Shown here: piece after piece, positions 34,880 to 44,069 of the stretch
Position numbering within the stretch: position 1 is the stretch's first letter
How the letters are laid out: every line of letters starts with the position of its first letter
Source of the DNA: Anoxybacillus amylolyticus
GTDB lineage: Bacteria > Bacillota > Bacilli > Bacillales > Anoxybacillaceae
Reading direction: 5' to 3'
Length of the DNA stretch: 64,000 nucleotides
Assembly (NCBI RefSeq): GCF_001634285.1
Contig: NZ_CP015438.1
Location: forward strand, 2,058,001 to 2,122,000
Translations under genes and position numbers: made by a program
Notes under the pieces: model-generated
Told to the model about the DNA's origin: nothing
What the model saw: only the letters and a program-made list of their open reading frames with translations
Database searches by the model: none

Positions 34880-35611
34880 ATGTTGATTTATTTTCACCAA
34901 GTGAATAAGCATTATGGAGACTTTCACGTCTTAAAGGATATTAATCTCACCATCGAACAAGGCGAAGTCGTCGTCATTATCGGTCCGTCTGGTTCTGGAA
35001 AAAGTACGTTAGTTCGCTGCATTAACCGCCTTGAAACGATCACAAGCGGCGAACTCGTTGTCGATGGCGTGAAAGTGAACGATAAAAACACCGATATTAA
35101 TAAACTGCGCCGTAATATCGGCATGGTTTTTCAACATTTTAACTTATATCCGCATAAAACCGTCTTGCAAAACATTACGCTTGCACCGATGAAAGTGCTT
35201 GGTGTATCAGAACAAGAAGCAAAAGAAACGGCCATGTACTATTTAGAAAAAGTCGGCATTCCCGATAAGGCAAACGCCTACCCGACAGCATTATCTGGTG
35301 GGCAACAACAGCGCGTCGCCATCGCTAGAGGACTGGCTATGAAACCGAAAATTATGCTGTTTGATGAACCGACATCGGCGCTTGACCCAGAAACAATCGG
35401 CGAAGTGCTCGACGTTATGAAAACGCTTGCAAGAGAAGGGATGACCATGGTCGTTGTCACGCACGAAATGGGATTTGCACGAGAAGTCGCTGATCGCATC
35501 GTCTTTATGGATCAAGGGAGAATTTTGGAAGAAGCACCACCAGAACAGTTTTTTGCCAATCCGCGCGAAGAACGGGCGCGCCTGTTTCTTAGCCGGATTT
35601 TAAATCACTAA
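34880..35611 (+). CDS. glnQ: Glutamine ABC transporter ATP-binding protein
   Basis: 243 residues. Walker [10 protein letters not shown] at residues 35-43, signature LSGGQQQR, Walker [13 protein letters not shown], and switch His in VVTHEMGFA. This matches polar amino acid ATPases of the GlnQ/ArtP type. AAAGGAGGGGGC precedes ATG. First gene of a four-gene operon glnQ-glnH-glnM-glnP; powers uptake of glutamine (or related amino acid) across the membrane. Glutamine as substrate follows from family and operon type. Confidence 0.95.
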   Translation: MLIYFHQVNKHYGDFHVLKDINLTIEQGEVVVIIGPSGSGKSTLVRCINRLETITSGELVVDGVKVNDKNTDINKLRRNIGMVFQHFNLYPHKTVLQNITLAPMKVLGVSEQEAKETAMYYLEKVGIPDKANAYPTALSGGQQQRVAIARGLAMKPKIMLFDEPTSALDPETIGEVLDVMKTLAREGMTMVVVTHEMGFAREVADRIVFMDQGRILEEAPPEQFFANPREERARLFLSRILNH

Positions 35612-35633
35612 AAATTAAAGGGGGAAATTTTTC

Positions 35634-36485
35634 ATGTTCAAAACGGTTTGGAAAAAAATGATTGGGCTTGGGCTTATCGCCATGCTCAGCGCCACTGCCC
35701 TAGTCGGCTGCAGCAGCGAAACAACAACAGAAAACAAAACGGACAACAAAAAAGAACAAGCAGCAGAAACAACGTTAGACAAAATTAAAGAGCGCGGCAA
35801 ATTAGTCGTCGGCGTCAAATACGACCTCAACCTTTTTGGCTTAAAAAATCCGCAAACTGGTGAAGTGGAAGGGTTTGACATTGATATCGCCAAAGGATTA
35901 GCGAAAAAAATTCTCGGCGATGAAAATAAAATTGAACTAAAAGAAGTCACTTCAAAAACGCGCATTCCAATGCTAAATAACGGCGAAATTGATGCGATCA
36001 TCGCGACAATGACGATCACGGAAGAACGGAAAAAAGAAGTTGATTTCTCTGATGTTTATTTCATGGCGGGTCAATCGCTGCTCGTCAAAAAAGATAGCAA
36101 CATTAACAGCGTAAAAGACGTCAACAAAAAAGGCATCACGGTGTTAACAGCAAAAGGCTCTACTTCCGCGCAAAACATTCGGGCGAAAGCGCCAGAAGCA
36201 ACTGTGCTAGAATTTGAAAACTACGCCGAAGCGTTTACGGCGCTGAAAGCAGGACAAGGCGATGCGCTCACAACAGACAATGCGTTATTGTTCGGAATGG
36301 CAAAACAAGATCCAAACTTCCGCGTTGTCGATGAAACGTTCTCTGAAGAACCATATGGAATTGCGGTTCGCAAAGGCGATAAAGAATTGTTAGACGTCAT
36401 TAACGAATATTTAAAAGAAATTAAAGCAAACGGTGAATACGATAAAATTTACGAAAAATGGATCGGCGAAAAGCCGAAACAATAA
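35634..36485 (+). CDS. glnH: Glutamine-binding lipoprotein of ABC transporter
   Basis: 283 residues. A lipoprotein signal with lipobox ALVGCSS (Cys about residue 24) is followed by a charged linker and a type II solute-binding domain: KLVVGVKYDLNLFGLKNPQTG, VEGFDIDIAKGLAKKIL, DAIIATMTITEERKKEVDFSD and KADGEYDKIYEKW-type C-terminus. It captures glutamine outside the membrane. AAAGGGGGAAA precedes the ATG. A strong hairpin follows the stop, before the permease genes. Confidence 0.94.
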   Translation: MFKTVWKKMIGLGLIAMLSATALVGCSSETTTENKTDNKKEQAAETTLDKIKERGKLVVGVKYDLNLFGLKNPQTGEVEGFDIDIAKGLAKKILGDENKIELKEVTSKTRIPMLNNGEIDAIIATMTITEERKKEVDFSDVYFMAGQSLLVKKDSNINSVKDVNKKGITVLTAKGSTSAQNIRAKAPEATVLEFENYAEAFTALKAGQGDALTTDNALLFGMAKQDPNFRVVDETFSEEPYGIAVRKGDKELLDVINEYLKEIKANGEYDKIYEKWIGEKPKQ

Positions 36486-36494
36486 TGTGATGAC

Positions 36495-36519
36495 GATGAG
36501 CGGAAAATATCCGCTCATC
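36495..36519 (+). terminator. Intra-operon hairpin between glnH and glnM
   Basis: GATGAGCGGA and TCCGCTCATC form a perfect 10-bp stem with a 5-nt loop and only a short T-rich tail. It may end part of the transcripts or protect the 3' end of glnQH mRNA, giving more binding protein than permease. Confidence 0.6.
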
Positions 36520-36547
36520 TCTTGTTAAGCGCAAAGGAGGCACCAAG

Positions 36548-37201
36548 ATGCTCAACTATTCGATTCTTATCGAACATTGGGATATGTATATGCAAGGGTT
36601 TGCCAATACATTAAAGGCGAGTGTCCTCGCGTTAATCGGCAGTTTAGCGATCGGAACAGTAATGGCCGTTTTTCGCATCGCACCCATTCGCCCATTAAAC
36701 TGGATTGGCGCTGCCTATGTCGAATTTATTCGCAACATCCCGCTTATTTTAATTGTATTCGTCTTTTTTGTCGGGTTGCCTGCAATTGGGATTCGTTTTG
36801 ATTCATTTACCGCCGGCACGTTAGGGTTAACCGTTTATACCGCGGCGTTTATTGCTGAAGTCATTCGCGCTGGCATTCTTTCTGTTCCAAAAGGACAAAT
36901 GGAAGCGGCCAGATCATCGGGGCTGACGTATTTGCAGGCGATGTGGTATATCATTTTGCCGCAAGCAGTAAAAATCGTCATTCCGCCAATGGGCAATCAA
37001 TTTATTAACCTTGTAAAAAACTCATCAGTTCTCGGGGTCATCGCTGGGCTTGATTTAATGTATTTCGGTGACTTAATTTCGTCAGAGACGTTTGTCACAT
37101 TTGATGTGTATATTTTCGTTGCCTTATTTTATCTACTTTTAACAATTGCATTAAGTTTAGGCGTTGGCGCATTAGAACGCCGCCTAGCAAAAAGTCGGTA
37201 A
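36548..37201 (+). CDS. glnM: Glutamine ABC transporter permease
   Basis: 217 residues, HisM/GlnP-type permease with about five membrane helices. The EAA loop reads EAARSSGLTYLQAMWYIILPQAVKIVIPP; NIPLIL and GTLGLTVYTAAFIAEVIRAGI are also typical. AAAGGAGGCACCAAG precedes the start. It pairs with the next permease to form the heterodimeric channel. Confidence 0.93.
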   Translation: MLNYSILIEHWDMYMQGFANTLKASVLALIGSLAIGTVMAVFRIAPIRPLNWIGAAYVEFIRNIPLILIVFVFFVGLPAIGIRFDSFTAGTLGLTVYTAAFIAEVIRAGILSVPKGQMEAARSSGLTYLQAMWYIILPQAVKIVIPPMGNQFINLVKNSSVLGVIAGLDLMYFGDLISSETFVTFDVYIFVALFYLLLTIALSLGVGALERRLAKSR

Positions 37202-37215
37202 AGGTGGAGTGAGAA

Positions 37216-37866
37216 ATGGATTTTGTCGGTGCATATGCTCCCGCTCATTTGAAATTTTTATTGGAAGGGTTTGTTGTGACACTGGAAGTTGCTTTTCTCT
37301 CGATTTTCTCGAGCTTTCTCATTGGTATTATTATCGGCGTGCTACGCTACAGCCGCATTCCTTTTCTTTCTCCGCTACTTGCGGTCGGGGTGGAGACGAT
37401 TCGTAATCTGCCGTTGTTGTTGATTATTTTCTTTACTTACTTTGCTCTTCCAGAAGTAGGATTCAAACTCGATAAATTTTATGCCGCGATTTTAGCGCTC
37501 GTTATCTTTGAATCGGCGATGCTATCAGAAATTGTGCGAAGCGGGCTGAACTCGATTGAAAAAGGACAAATCGAAGCCGCACGGTCATCGGGACTCACCT
37601 ATACGCAAACGCTATGGCATATTGTTCTGCCGCAAGCGTTGCGCCGTATGGTCCCACCGATTGTCGGGCAGTTTATTTCGCTTTTGAAAGATACATCGCT
37701 TGCTGTCGTCATCGCCTTGCCAGAATTAATGAACCATGCGCAAATTATTAACGGCCAAAACGTCAACTACGTCATTCCAATTTTCCTATTAGTTGCCGTC
37801 ATGTACTTTGTCGTCAACTATTCCCTTTCGCTCGTTTCGCGAAGACTGGAACATAAGCATATATAA
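37216..37866 (+). CDS. glnP: Glutamine ABC transporter permease
   Basis: 216 residues, paralogous to the preceding permease (EAARSSGLTYTQTLWHIVLPQALRRMVPP as EAA loop; NLPLLLIIFFTYFALP). AAAGGTGGAGTG precedes ATG, 14 nt after the glnM stop. Last gene of the operon, followed by a terminator. Confidence 0.93.
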   Translation: MDFVGAYAPAHLKFLLEGFVVTLEVAFLSIFSSFLIGIIIGVLRYSRIPFLSPLLAVGVETIRNLPLLLIIFFTYFALPEVGFKLDKFYAAILALVIFESAMLSEIVRSGLNSIEKGQIEAARSSGLTYTQTLWHIVLPQALRRMVPPIVGQFISLLKDTSLAVVIALPELMNHAQIINGQNVNYVIPIFLLVAVMYFVVNYSLSLVSRRLEHKHI

Positions 37867-37875
37867 AAACATAAA

Positions 37876-37927
37876 AAGTCTCATCACTTCCTTAAATATA
37901 CAAAAAATTTTGGAAGCGATGAGACTT
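37876..37927 (+). terminator. Terminator of the gln transporter operon
   Basis: AAGTCTCATC(A)CTTCC pairs with GGAAG(C)GATGAGACTT around an AT-rich loop, then GTATTTTTTC. It also serves the opposite strand. Confidence 0.85.
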
Positions 37928-37951
37928 GTATTTTTTCAGACAAATAACATG

Positions 37952-38254
37952 TCAAAAAACAATATACAGGTATATAACAAACAAAAAGTACAGAGTAGTG
38001 AGAATAGTAAACATCCAAATTACTACTCGAAAAATTCGTAATTGTTTTCCTAATTTATTTTTTGTTATCCTCAGAAAGAAATAACCAAAAAAAGCTCCTA
38101 TACCTCCTCTGAATATCGCAAGTAACATTGTTCGTTCAGAATAATTATTGACGATAAAGGTGACTATGGCATAGCTAAAAAAAATTAAGGACAAAGTCAA
38201 AGTAACATATATCATAGCTTTATTTAAACTCTCATCCGATCCTAATCTCCCCAT
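37952..38254 (-). CDS. Small membrane protein, paralog A
   Basis: 100 residues with three or four hydrophobic segments. It starts MGRLGSDESLNKAMIYVTL and ends with a repeated aromatic-rich tail YFLFVIYLYIVF. It has the same plan as the next gene (paralog B), which ends LFVVFLYLVF; the central RGGIGAFFGYFFLRITKNK corresponds to RGLVAIMFGAVFLKKTKGE. Function unknown. AAAAGGTGAGATC precedes the start. The pair and the following lipoprotein form an accessory group without recognised family. Confidence 0.6.
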   Translation of the reverse strand: MGRLGSDESLNKAMIYVTLTLSLIFFSYAIVTFIVNNYSERTMLLAIFRGGIGAFFGYFFLRITKNKLGKQLRIFRVVIWMFTILTTLYFLFVIYLYIVF

Positions 38255-38386
38255 GATCTCACCTTTTCAATTCCAGAAATTCATTTTTTCTCTTTTTTAG
38301 AATGTTCTTCAATGTAATTGATGAAAGCTTCGCGAATGGCATTTGCCTAATTATCACTAGGTATTCCGTTTAATACCGACGAAACG

Positions 38387-38683
38387 TTAAAAAACTAAAT
38401 ACAGGAATACGACAAATAAGATGCATAAAATGATGAAAGAAGTGCATGTCCAAATAAACACTCTAAAAAAACGAATTTTTTTATCCATTTCCCCTTTTGT
38501 TTTCTTAAGAAAAACCGCTCCAAACATAATCGCAACCAAACCCCTAGATATAGTAGCAAACCAGGTATTCATTATATTTGGACCAATAATTAACGCGCTA
38601 ATCGCATAAATGAACAAGATAACAAATACACATAGAGAACTATAAATAATCGTCTTGCTTCCTGTTTGTTTCAAAGGATTCAT
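38387..38683 (-). CDS. Small membrane protein, paralog B
   Basis: 98 residues, starting MNPLKQTGSKTIIYSSLCVFV, with the same helix layout and similar tail to paralog A 130 bp further on. ACAAGGAGATGC precedes the ATG. The two look like a local duplication that diverged. No function known; possible immunity or accessory membrane proteins. Confidence 0.6.
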   Translation of the reverse strand: MNPLKQTGSKTIIYSSLCVFVILFIYAISALIIGPNIMNTWFATISRGLVAIMFGAVFLKKTKGEMDKKIRFFRVFIWTCTSFIILCILFVVFLYLVF

Positions 38684-38746
38684 AAAGCATCTCCTTGTAT
38701 GTGAAATGTTCAGTAATTTGCTCCCTGCACATTCTTATGATGGTAC

Positions 38747-39194
38747 TTAGTTACCCATATAACCATCGTTCACTGAATTAAATATCTCAAAATATACTTT
38801 CTCTTTTCCGTTTACAACAGCTATTAAAATGGAACGTTCTTGCTCTTCTTCAGGAAGATAAACTTCGGTTCTAGGAGGTAGCTTTGTTGCCATCCCATCT
38901 TCAAAAGGTTCTCCTTCTTTATAGGTTGAGCGAATTTCAAAAAGTTTTTGTCCAGTTTTTATATTAAGATGATCTGTTTGCCCTATATCTTTTGCATTCA
39001 TATAAATAGAGAGGTTATGTGCCATGATATCAGCATTTTTGTTTTCCTTTAAAATATTTGTAGCCTTTTCCTGCATTTTTTTTATACTCGTTCATTAGCT
39101 TTGTCCCCTGTTCCTTTGGGTTTGTTTGTTCTCCTGAGCAACCTACTACTATAAATAAAAATAATACAAAGATAGCGAGTTTGAATGTCTTCAT
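38747..39194 (-). pseudogene. Lipoprotein with a frameshift in an A8 tract
   Basis: ATG at 39194 with GGGAGGAAACTAC upstream begins MKTFKLAIFVLFLFIVVGCSGEQ, a lipoprotein signal with lipobox VVGC. The frame continues to NEYKKNAGK, then diverges at an A8 run (39076-39083, minus strand). One base fewer joins it to the frame MQEKATNILKENKNADIMAHN, which runs to the stop at 38747 (total about 149 residues). Homopolymer slippage or sequencing error are both possible. Downstream part has VYLPEEEQERSILIAVVNG; family not recognised. Confidence 0.75.
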
Positions 39195-39258
39195 GTAGTT
39201 TCCTCCCTCAAACCATCTTAACCAATATTATAGATTTAGTCGATGTAAACCACGAAAA

Positions 39259-39504
39259 GTATCCATTCAGCCCAATACTAGCGAGATTTTCACAATCTAG
39301 CACCAATAGGGCATCTCCGATATCGAAAATGCCCTAAGAGAAGTGGAGAATCGTTTGGAGGGATTCTCCGTTTAGAAGCCTTCTCAACGATTCCCAGATC
39401 GGTTTCTCATGTTTTTGCAGGGTGGAAATGACGCTGCGAATGACACAGAAAGCCTCGGCATCGTCTTCCTGACGAAACGTTTCAGAAATTTTTTGTTTGA
39501 CTTT
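39259..39504 (-). mobile_element. Truncated ISBst12-type copy (left end and transposase C-terminus)
   Basis: Begins GTATCCATTCAGCC like the complete copy at 21265 and stays closely similar through the transposase C-terminal codons up to 39504, where similarity stops abruptly at the edge of an IS3-type sequence. The rest is missing. Confidence 0.88.
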
Positions 39505-40260
39505 GCATTGCGATCCGAAAAGTAGACAGTATAAATTCAGTTAACGTGAAGGAATCAGAGAGATAAAGCTCTGGTTCCTTTCCTTTTCTCGTCTTTTTCT
39601 CAGTGTCTCAGAACCCCTTGGAACTGTCAAGGAAAGCACTTGACAGCCCCACGGAGTTCTGAGGAGAGATAGGTAAGACGAGAAGGAGGAAATGTAGCCC
39701 ACTTGTGATCGTTGTTAACTAGCCTTTGCATATTGAGTCGGTGTTTGATAATGAAGAACACCTTGTATACGTTGGTGGTTGTAATAGCGAATGTAATCAT
39801 GAATGAGCTGCGTTGCCTGTTCCACACTTTTCGTATGTTGCAAATCCTGCTCCATCTCTGTTTTGAGATAGGAGAAAAAGCTTTCTATGCATGCGTTATC
39901 AAGCGCATTCGCTTTTCTCGACATGCTTGGTGTAATCGAAAATGTATCCATCAGCGTTTTCCATCTTGTTGATCGATAGGGCATTCCTTGATCTGAATGA
40001 AGAATTAAGGAATCCTTGATGTGTCTGATTTCTAATGCATATAATAGTGAATCTTCCACAAGTTGAACATCGTGTGTTGATGAAATCTGATGCCCGATAA
40101 TTTCATTGTTGTGTAAATCCATAACGGCAGAAACAAAGAAGAAAATGGCCGCATATTGTTTTTGAATGTTCGCTTGATCTGTAGTAAAATGAAAGTGCTC
40201 TTGCATGGGGATTCTCCTTTCGAATGTTGGATGGTACTTTCATTCTACAGGAGATCCGCA
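39505..40260 (-). mobile_element. IS3-family remnant
   Basis: Holds the C-terminal half of an IS3/IS150-type OrfB transposase and its left-hand region. OrfA and the N-terminal part of OrfB are missing. The left boundary is inferred from the end of ISBst12 similarity; the right one is approximate. Confidence 0.65.
39715..40206 (-). pseudogene. IS3/IS150 OrfB transposase, degenerate
   Basis: 163 residues of an rve integrase-like domain. ILHSDQGMPYRS (second Asp) and ANALDNACIESFFSYLKTEM (Glu) are intact, and IRYYNHQRIQGVLHYQTPTQY is the usual end. The region that normally holds the first catalytic Asp (WVTDITY type) is lost: the sequence jumps from TTDQANIQKQ to VSAVMDLHNNEI. Upstream helix-turn-helix and OrfA are absent. 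A fortuitous AAAGGAG precedes the ATG. Inactive. Confidence 0.8.
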
Positions 40261-40466
40261 GGCAAGGGCTATTTTTATGCTTACTCGATTTTATCTAGCA
40301 CCATGGGTTACCGAAACTTTTCATCTTTAATGTTTTTATAAGTAGACATAAGCGTTGAATGGCGGTTGTACTGATACAAATGTATACATACACATTAGCT
40401 GTTCAGGTTGATGAGCGCTTACGGAGGTTCGTTCTATTGTTTCCACGAAGACCTAACAAAATCTCA

Positions 40467-40952
40467 TTAATAACTCTCGAGCACGGAATTGAGAGTATAC
40501 ATTTTTTGTTCTAGAAGCTTATATGTTTCTTGTCCCTTAATTCGGATGTTAATTTGCGCAATCTCCCGTAAATGGTTTTTCAGTGCTTTCACAAAATCAT
40601 GAGCGAATTTTATTTTATCATAAAAAAGAAAGGATTCTACCTTATCATTTGTAACATTTACGGCTTCGATTTTAATTTGATGTCCTTTCATTATGAAAAA
40701 ATAATCATAAATAGAACCAAATCCAGAGATGCGGAACGGCTTATTCTCTTTATTGACTATCATATCCATAATACCAGTAGCCATACTTAGCAAAGCTGTG
40801 CCATAAAGGGTTGCGATATTGATCGTCATTTGTTCGATACCATTATGAACAGTCATATACATTTCACAACTAAAAAAACTATTGAGATTTTCACTTTTGA
40901 GTGTTTCTCTCCAATCTTCTTCCCAGTCTTCTAATAAAATTTTGATACCCAT
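40467..40952 (-). CDS. Probable immunity protein next to toxin remnant
   Basis: 161 residues starting MGIKILLEDWEEDWRETLK, hydrophilic and acidic in the first part, with MATGIMDMIVNKENKPFRIS in the centre and a basic helical end. It starts 19 nt after the toxin C-terminus with TTGAGGAGAATATATT as ribosome binding site. Immunity genes usually sit directly downstream of the toxin C-terminal domain, so immunity is inferred from position and size. No family was recognised. The reading frame is complete though the toxin is broken, as seen for orphan immunity genes. Confidence 0.55.
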   Translation of the reverse strand: MGIKILLEDWEEDWRETLKSENLNSFFSCEMYMTVHNGIEQMTINIATLYGTALLSMATGIMDMIVNKENKPFRISGFGSIYDYFFIMKGHQIKIEAVNVTNDKVESFLFYDKIKFAHDFVKALKNHLREIAQINIRIKGQETYKLLEQKMYTLNSVLESY

Positions 40953-41325
40953 AATATATTCTCCTCAATTTTTACTTTTTCGTAACTGCGCTGCTCCCTT
41001 TTATTGGATAGGAGGTTCGAATGATTCCATCCTTGCTCACAACGGTAATCATTTCACTAATACCATATTTATTGGGATTATATACATATTCCATTGTCCC
41101 ATCTGGATGTTTTGTCCGAATCTTCCCTTTTTCTACACTCTCCATTATCAAGTTTTTAATTTCCCCTTCACCCATATGTTTCGGAAACAATGTCTTTCCT
41201 ATTATATGCCCTTAAACAATGTGCTTCCAACCTTCTTTAGAGTTCCCTTCCATTAAAATAGCTCTGCTATTATATTTGTAAACGTCAAATAGCCCCCACC
41301 TTTTTGAAGGCCGGGGCTTGAGGTA

Positions 41326-42957
41326 TTATTTAGTTAGCTGCTGAAAAGCAATACATGAAACAGGGAGTGTGGTTGACCAAGGAAGCATTTGATCCAATGC
41401 GTTCTTGTCTGACAAATCCATATTGGGAAGCTTCTCAAAAAGATAGCGAAGGTAATAATATGGATGTAATTGATTCGCTTTCGCTGTCTCCACTATGCTG
41501 TAGATGATGGCACTTGCCCGTGCACCTTGTGGTGTATTAGCGAAAAGCCAATTTTTCCTTCCGATGACCACCGATTTGATCGAGCGTTCGCTGCGATTAT
41601 TATCGATCTCCAGTCGCCCATCCTCTAAAAAGGCCACTAATTTATCCCATTGGTTCAGACAATACGCAACGGCTTTTCCTAATGCGCTCTTTGGCAACAC
41701 GTGCTGTTTTTGCTTTTGCAGCCATGACAAAAAAGCGTCTAAGATAGGCTTGCTTTGCTTTAGACGTTCTTCATACCGATCTTTAGGATCTAATTTTTTT
41801 AATTTACGTTCCACCGCAAACAGCTGATTACAGAAATTCAGACCTTCCGTTGCGGTCACTGGTGCCACGCTATTGGCAGGCATGGATTTTAGGGCGTCTG
41901 TAAATCCTCTACGCGCATGAGCCCAACAACCAACCAAGGTTACGTTTGGCACTTGATGGTATCCTGCGTATCCATCCACCTGCAAATAGCCTTGAAAACC
42001 GTTCAGGAAATTCTTTGGGTTTTCCCCTGCTCTCGTTTCCTGATAATCATAAAGGATGATAGGCGGCCCTTCTATTCCTGTCTGATACTGCCATAAATAG
42101 GAGGTAGAAGTAGCCGGTCTTCCAGGTTCCTGAAGAACCTGAAGGGTGGTTTCATCGGCATGAATAATATCCAGCTCCAGAAGATGTTCGTGCATCCGAT
42201 GATACAGCACACTCAGCCATCGTTCCGCTCCTTTTACCATCCAATTGGCAAAGGTTTGTCGAGAAAGAGGCATGCCCATTCGTTGAAACTGTTTTTCTTG
42301 GCGATATAACGGGAGTCCCTCTACATATTTTTGCGTCATAATATGTGCCAAAATAGAAGGAGAGGCAAGACTGCCCGGAATGACGGATTTCGGTCTAGGC
42401 GCTGTTTGAATAGGTGTTTCGATCTCATGGTGCTCACAATGGCGACAAGAATAGACATATTGCACGTGTTTCACTACTTTTAATTCCGCAGGAATATAGA
42501 CAAGTTCTTGGCGTACTTCCGTACTCATTTCATGTAGCGTTCCACCGCAACACGAACAGACCTGCTCTTCATCGGATAAACGGTATTCGACCGTTTCGAC
42601 CGGCAGGTTTTCCAGCATCGCTTCGCGGTGACCGCGTGTTTTCCGACGGCGCTGATAACGAATGGACTCCAACGTAGGTTCCGGCAACTCAAGGTTCGAT
42701 TCGTTTTCTACCTCGTTGAATAGTTCCAATTGACCAGGATGGATTTTTTCACTTGAAACGCCAAAGCGTTTGTGCTGCAGAAGGCGAAGCTGTTCTTCAT
42801 ACCATTTTACTTTCGCTTCCAACTCCTGTTGCTTTTTTAGTTTCGCCTGTAATTCTGCATTTTGCTTTTCTAGCATTTCCAAGCGTTGGAGGAGATCTTC
42901 AGTTGTAAGATTGGAATGAGGGAATTTCGCTGTTTTTTTCATACTCTCATTATACAA
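41326..42957 (-). CDS. tnpC: IS66 transposase TnpC
   Basis: 543 residues. Coiled-coil N-terminus (MLEKQNAELQAKLKKQQEL), a zinc-binding CSCCGGTLHEM and CRHCEHHEI region, then the DDE domain with IIHADETTLQVL, LQVDGYAGYHQV, and DNNRSERSIKSVVIGRKNW, and the typical C-terminal tail. All catalytic blocks present. Confidence 0.95.
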   Translation of the reverse strand: MYNESMKKTAKFPHSNLTTEDLLQRLEMLEKQNAELQAKLKKQQELEAKVKWYEEQLRLLQHKRFGVSSEKIHPGQLELFNEVENESNLELPEPTLESIRYQRRRKTRGHREAMLENLPVETVEYRLSDEEQVCSCCGGTLHEMSTEVRQELVYIPAELKVVKHVQYVYSCRHCEHHEIETPIQTAPRPKSVIPGSLASPSILAHIMTQKYVEGLPLYRQEKQFQRMGMPLSRQTFANWMVKGAERWLSVLYHRMHEHLLELDIIHADETTLQVLQEPGRPATSTSYLWQYQTGIEGPPIILYDYQETRAGENPKNFLNGFQGYLQVDGYAGYHQVPNVTLVGCWAHARRGFTDALKSMPANSVAPVTATEGLNFCNQLFAVERKLKKLDPKDRYEERLKQSKPILDAFLSWLQKQKQHVLPKSALGKAVAYCLNQWDKLVAFLEDGRLEIDNNRSERSIKSVVIGRKNWLFANTPQGARASAIIYSIVETAKANQLHPYYYLRYLFEKLPNMDLSDKNALDQMLPWSTTLPVSCIAFQQLTK

Positions 42958-42989
42958 TAAAACAGCGGAATTCCCTGAATTTTTATTAT

Positions 42990-43346
42990 TTAAATAACTT
43001 TCTTTGCGGTTACTGCCGAATGGGCTTGTTTCTGGTTCAATGATAGTCCATCGAGCAGCCAGCGTAATTGGCGTGGACTAATTTGTAAAGGTTCCGAGCT
43101 GTGCTCCGAAGGCCAATCAAACGTTCCACGTTCCAGTCGGCGATAATATAGCCAAAATCCGTTATGATCCCAATGAAGAATTTTCAATTTATCCCGTCCA
43201 CGATTGCAGAACACAAAAAGGGTAGAAGAAAAGGGATCAAGCTGGAATGCTTCTTGGACGATGGCTGCCAACCCGTCGATGGATTTTCGCAAATCTGTAC
43301 TCCCTCGGGCGAGGTACACATGGGTCACCGTGGCCGCATTTAACAT
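42990..43346 (-). CDS. tnpB: IS66 accessory protein TnpB (Orf2)
   Basis: 118 residues with the family core ARGSTDLRKSIDGLAAIVQEAF, FVFCNRGRDKLKILHWDHNGFWLYYRRLE. Required for IS66 transposition. It overlaps tnpA by 7 nt. Confidence 0.95.
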   Translation of the reverse strand: MLNAATVTHVYLARGSTDLRKSIDGLAAIVQEAFQLDPFSSTLFVFCNRGRDKLKILHWDHNGFWLYYRRLERGTFDWPSEHSSEPLQISPRQLRWLLDGLSLNQKQAHSAVTAKKVI

Positions 43347-43657
43347 AACGTTTTCAACACCTTCACCACATCGGCAAAAAGCGAAGGGTTAAACCCTTGC
43401 TTCACCTCGATCGAACATTCGCCGATTTTTACTTGGATGGAATCCTCTTCATGGATCGATGGATCTGCCATCACAACGGATGCCCATTTTGTAGAGGGAT
43501 TTGGTGTAGCGTTGGAACCTTCGAGCCGTTTGAGCCAGTACTTCAGCTGGTGAACCTTTAACCTATTCCTTTCACACCATTTTGCTTGGGTGAGACCACT
43601 CGCCCTGTAATCAGCAATACGCTGTTCCCATTCACGTCTTAATTCGTTTTTGTCCAT
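43340..43657 (-). CDS. tnpA: IS66 accessory protein TnpA (Orf1)
   Basis: 105 residues with a helix-turn-helix-like N-terminus, REWEQRIADYRASGLTQAKWCERN, followed by LKYWLKRLE. Typical IS66 TnpA size and position, starting with AAAGGAGTTTTGGT as ribosome binding site. Confidence 0.92.
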   Translation of the reverse strand: MDKNELRREWEQRIADYRASGLTQAKWCERNRLKVHQLKYWLKRLEGSNATPNPSTKWASVVMADPSIHEEDSIQVKIGECSIEVKQGFNPSLFADVVKVLKTLC

Positions 43658-44069
43658 ACCAAAACTCCTTTAATTAAGATTTCTAAAGAAATTATGGCAC
43701 GGATGTAGGGGCAAAACTAGGTGGGAAGAGTTTGACGCTTACTTATATTTTAAAACCTTTCCCATCTCCTCTACAACATCTACTATTTCACCTTTACCGT
43801 ATTTTTGGCTCTTCACCAAAAGTTGTACTTGATTTTTTCATAACATGCCCCACTTACGCTTGTGAGAAAAAATCAGTAAATCAATAATTTTTGCACATCC
43901 TTGTTCAGGAGAACGTATCGCTTGTCAAGCACATGTTGTGGTGATGAACCATATCTATGTTTTTTAGTAAAATAATAGATAATAAACACTCGTGCAATAA
44001 AAACAACCTTTACAAGAACATCCAACGGCTGATACGATAAAAATAAATGAAAAACATGGGAGATCACCT

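Larger units (their letters stand above)
41278..43742 (-). mobile_element. Complete IS66 element
   Basis: 2,465 bp with imperfect ends GTAAACGTCAAA / GTAAGCGTCAAA, flanked by identical 8-bp duplications TTATATTT at 41270-41277 and 43743-43750. It carries tnpA, tnpB and tnpC in order on the minus strand, all intact. Inserted into a toxin relic. Looks recent because the duplication is exact. Confidence 0.95.
40972..43840 (-). pseudogene. Polymorphic toxin C-terminal domain, split by IS66 and carrying an in-frame stop
   Basis: The frame can be read from 43837 to 43743, then, after removal of the IS66 element and one 8-bp duplication, from 41269 to 40972. It gives KSQKYGKGEIVDVVEEMGKV, then KYNSRAILMEGNSKEGWKHIV, a TAA at 41214-41212 (probably from AAA), GHIIGKTLFPKHMGEGEI and a tail with GIIRTSYPIKG. 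His-rich motif, TxFP-like motif and final TSYP resemble EndoU/BECR-type RNase toxins, but this is tentative. The N-terminal delivery domain is absent. The probable immunity gene lies 19 nt downstream. Confidence 0.6.
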
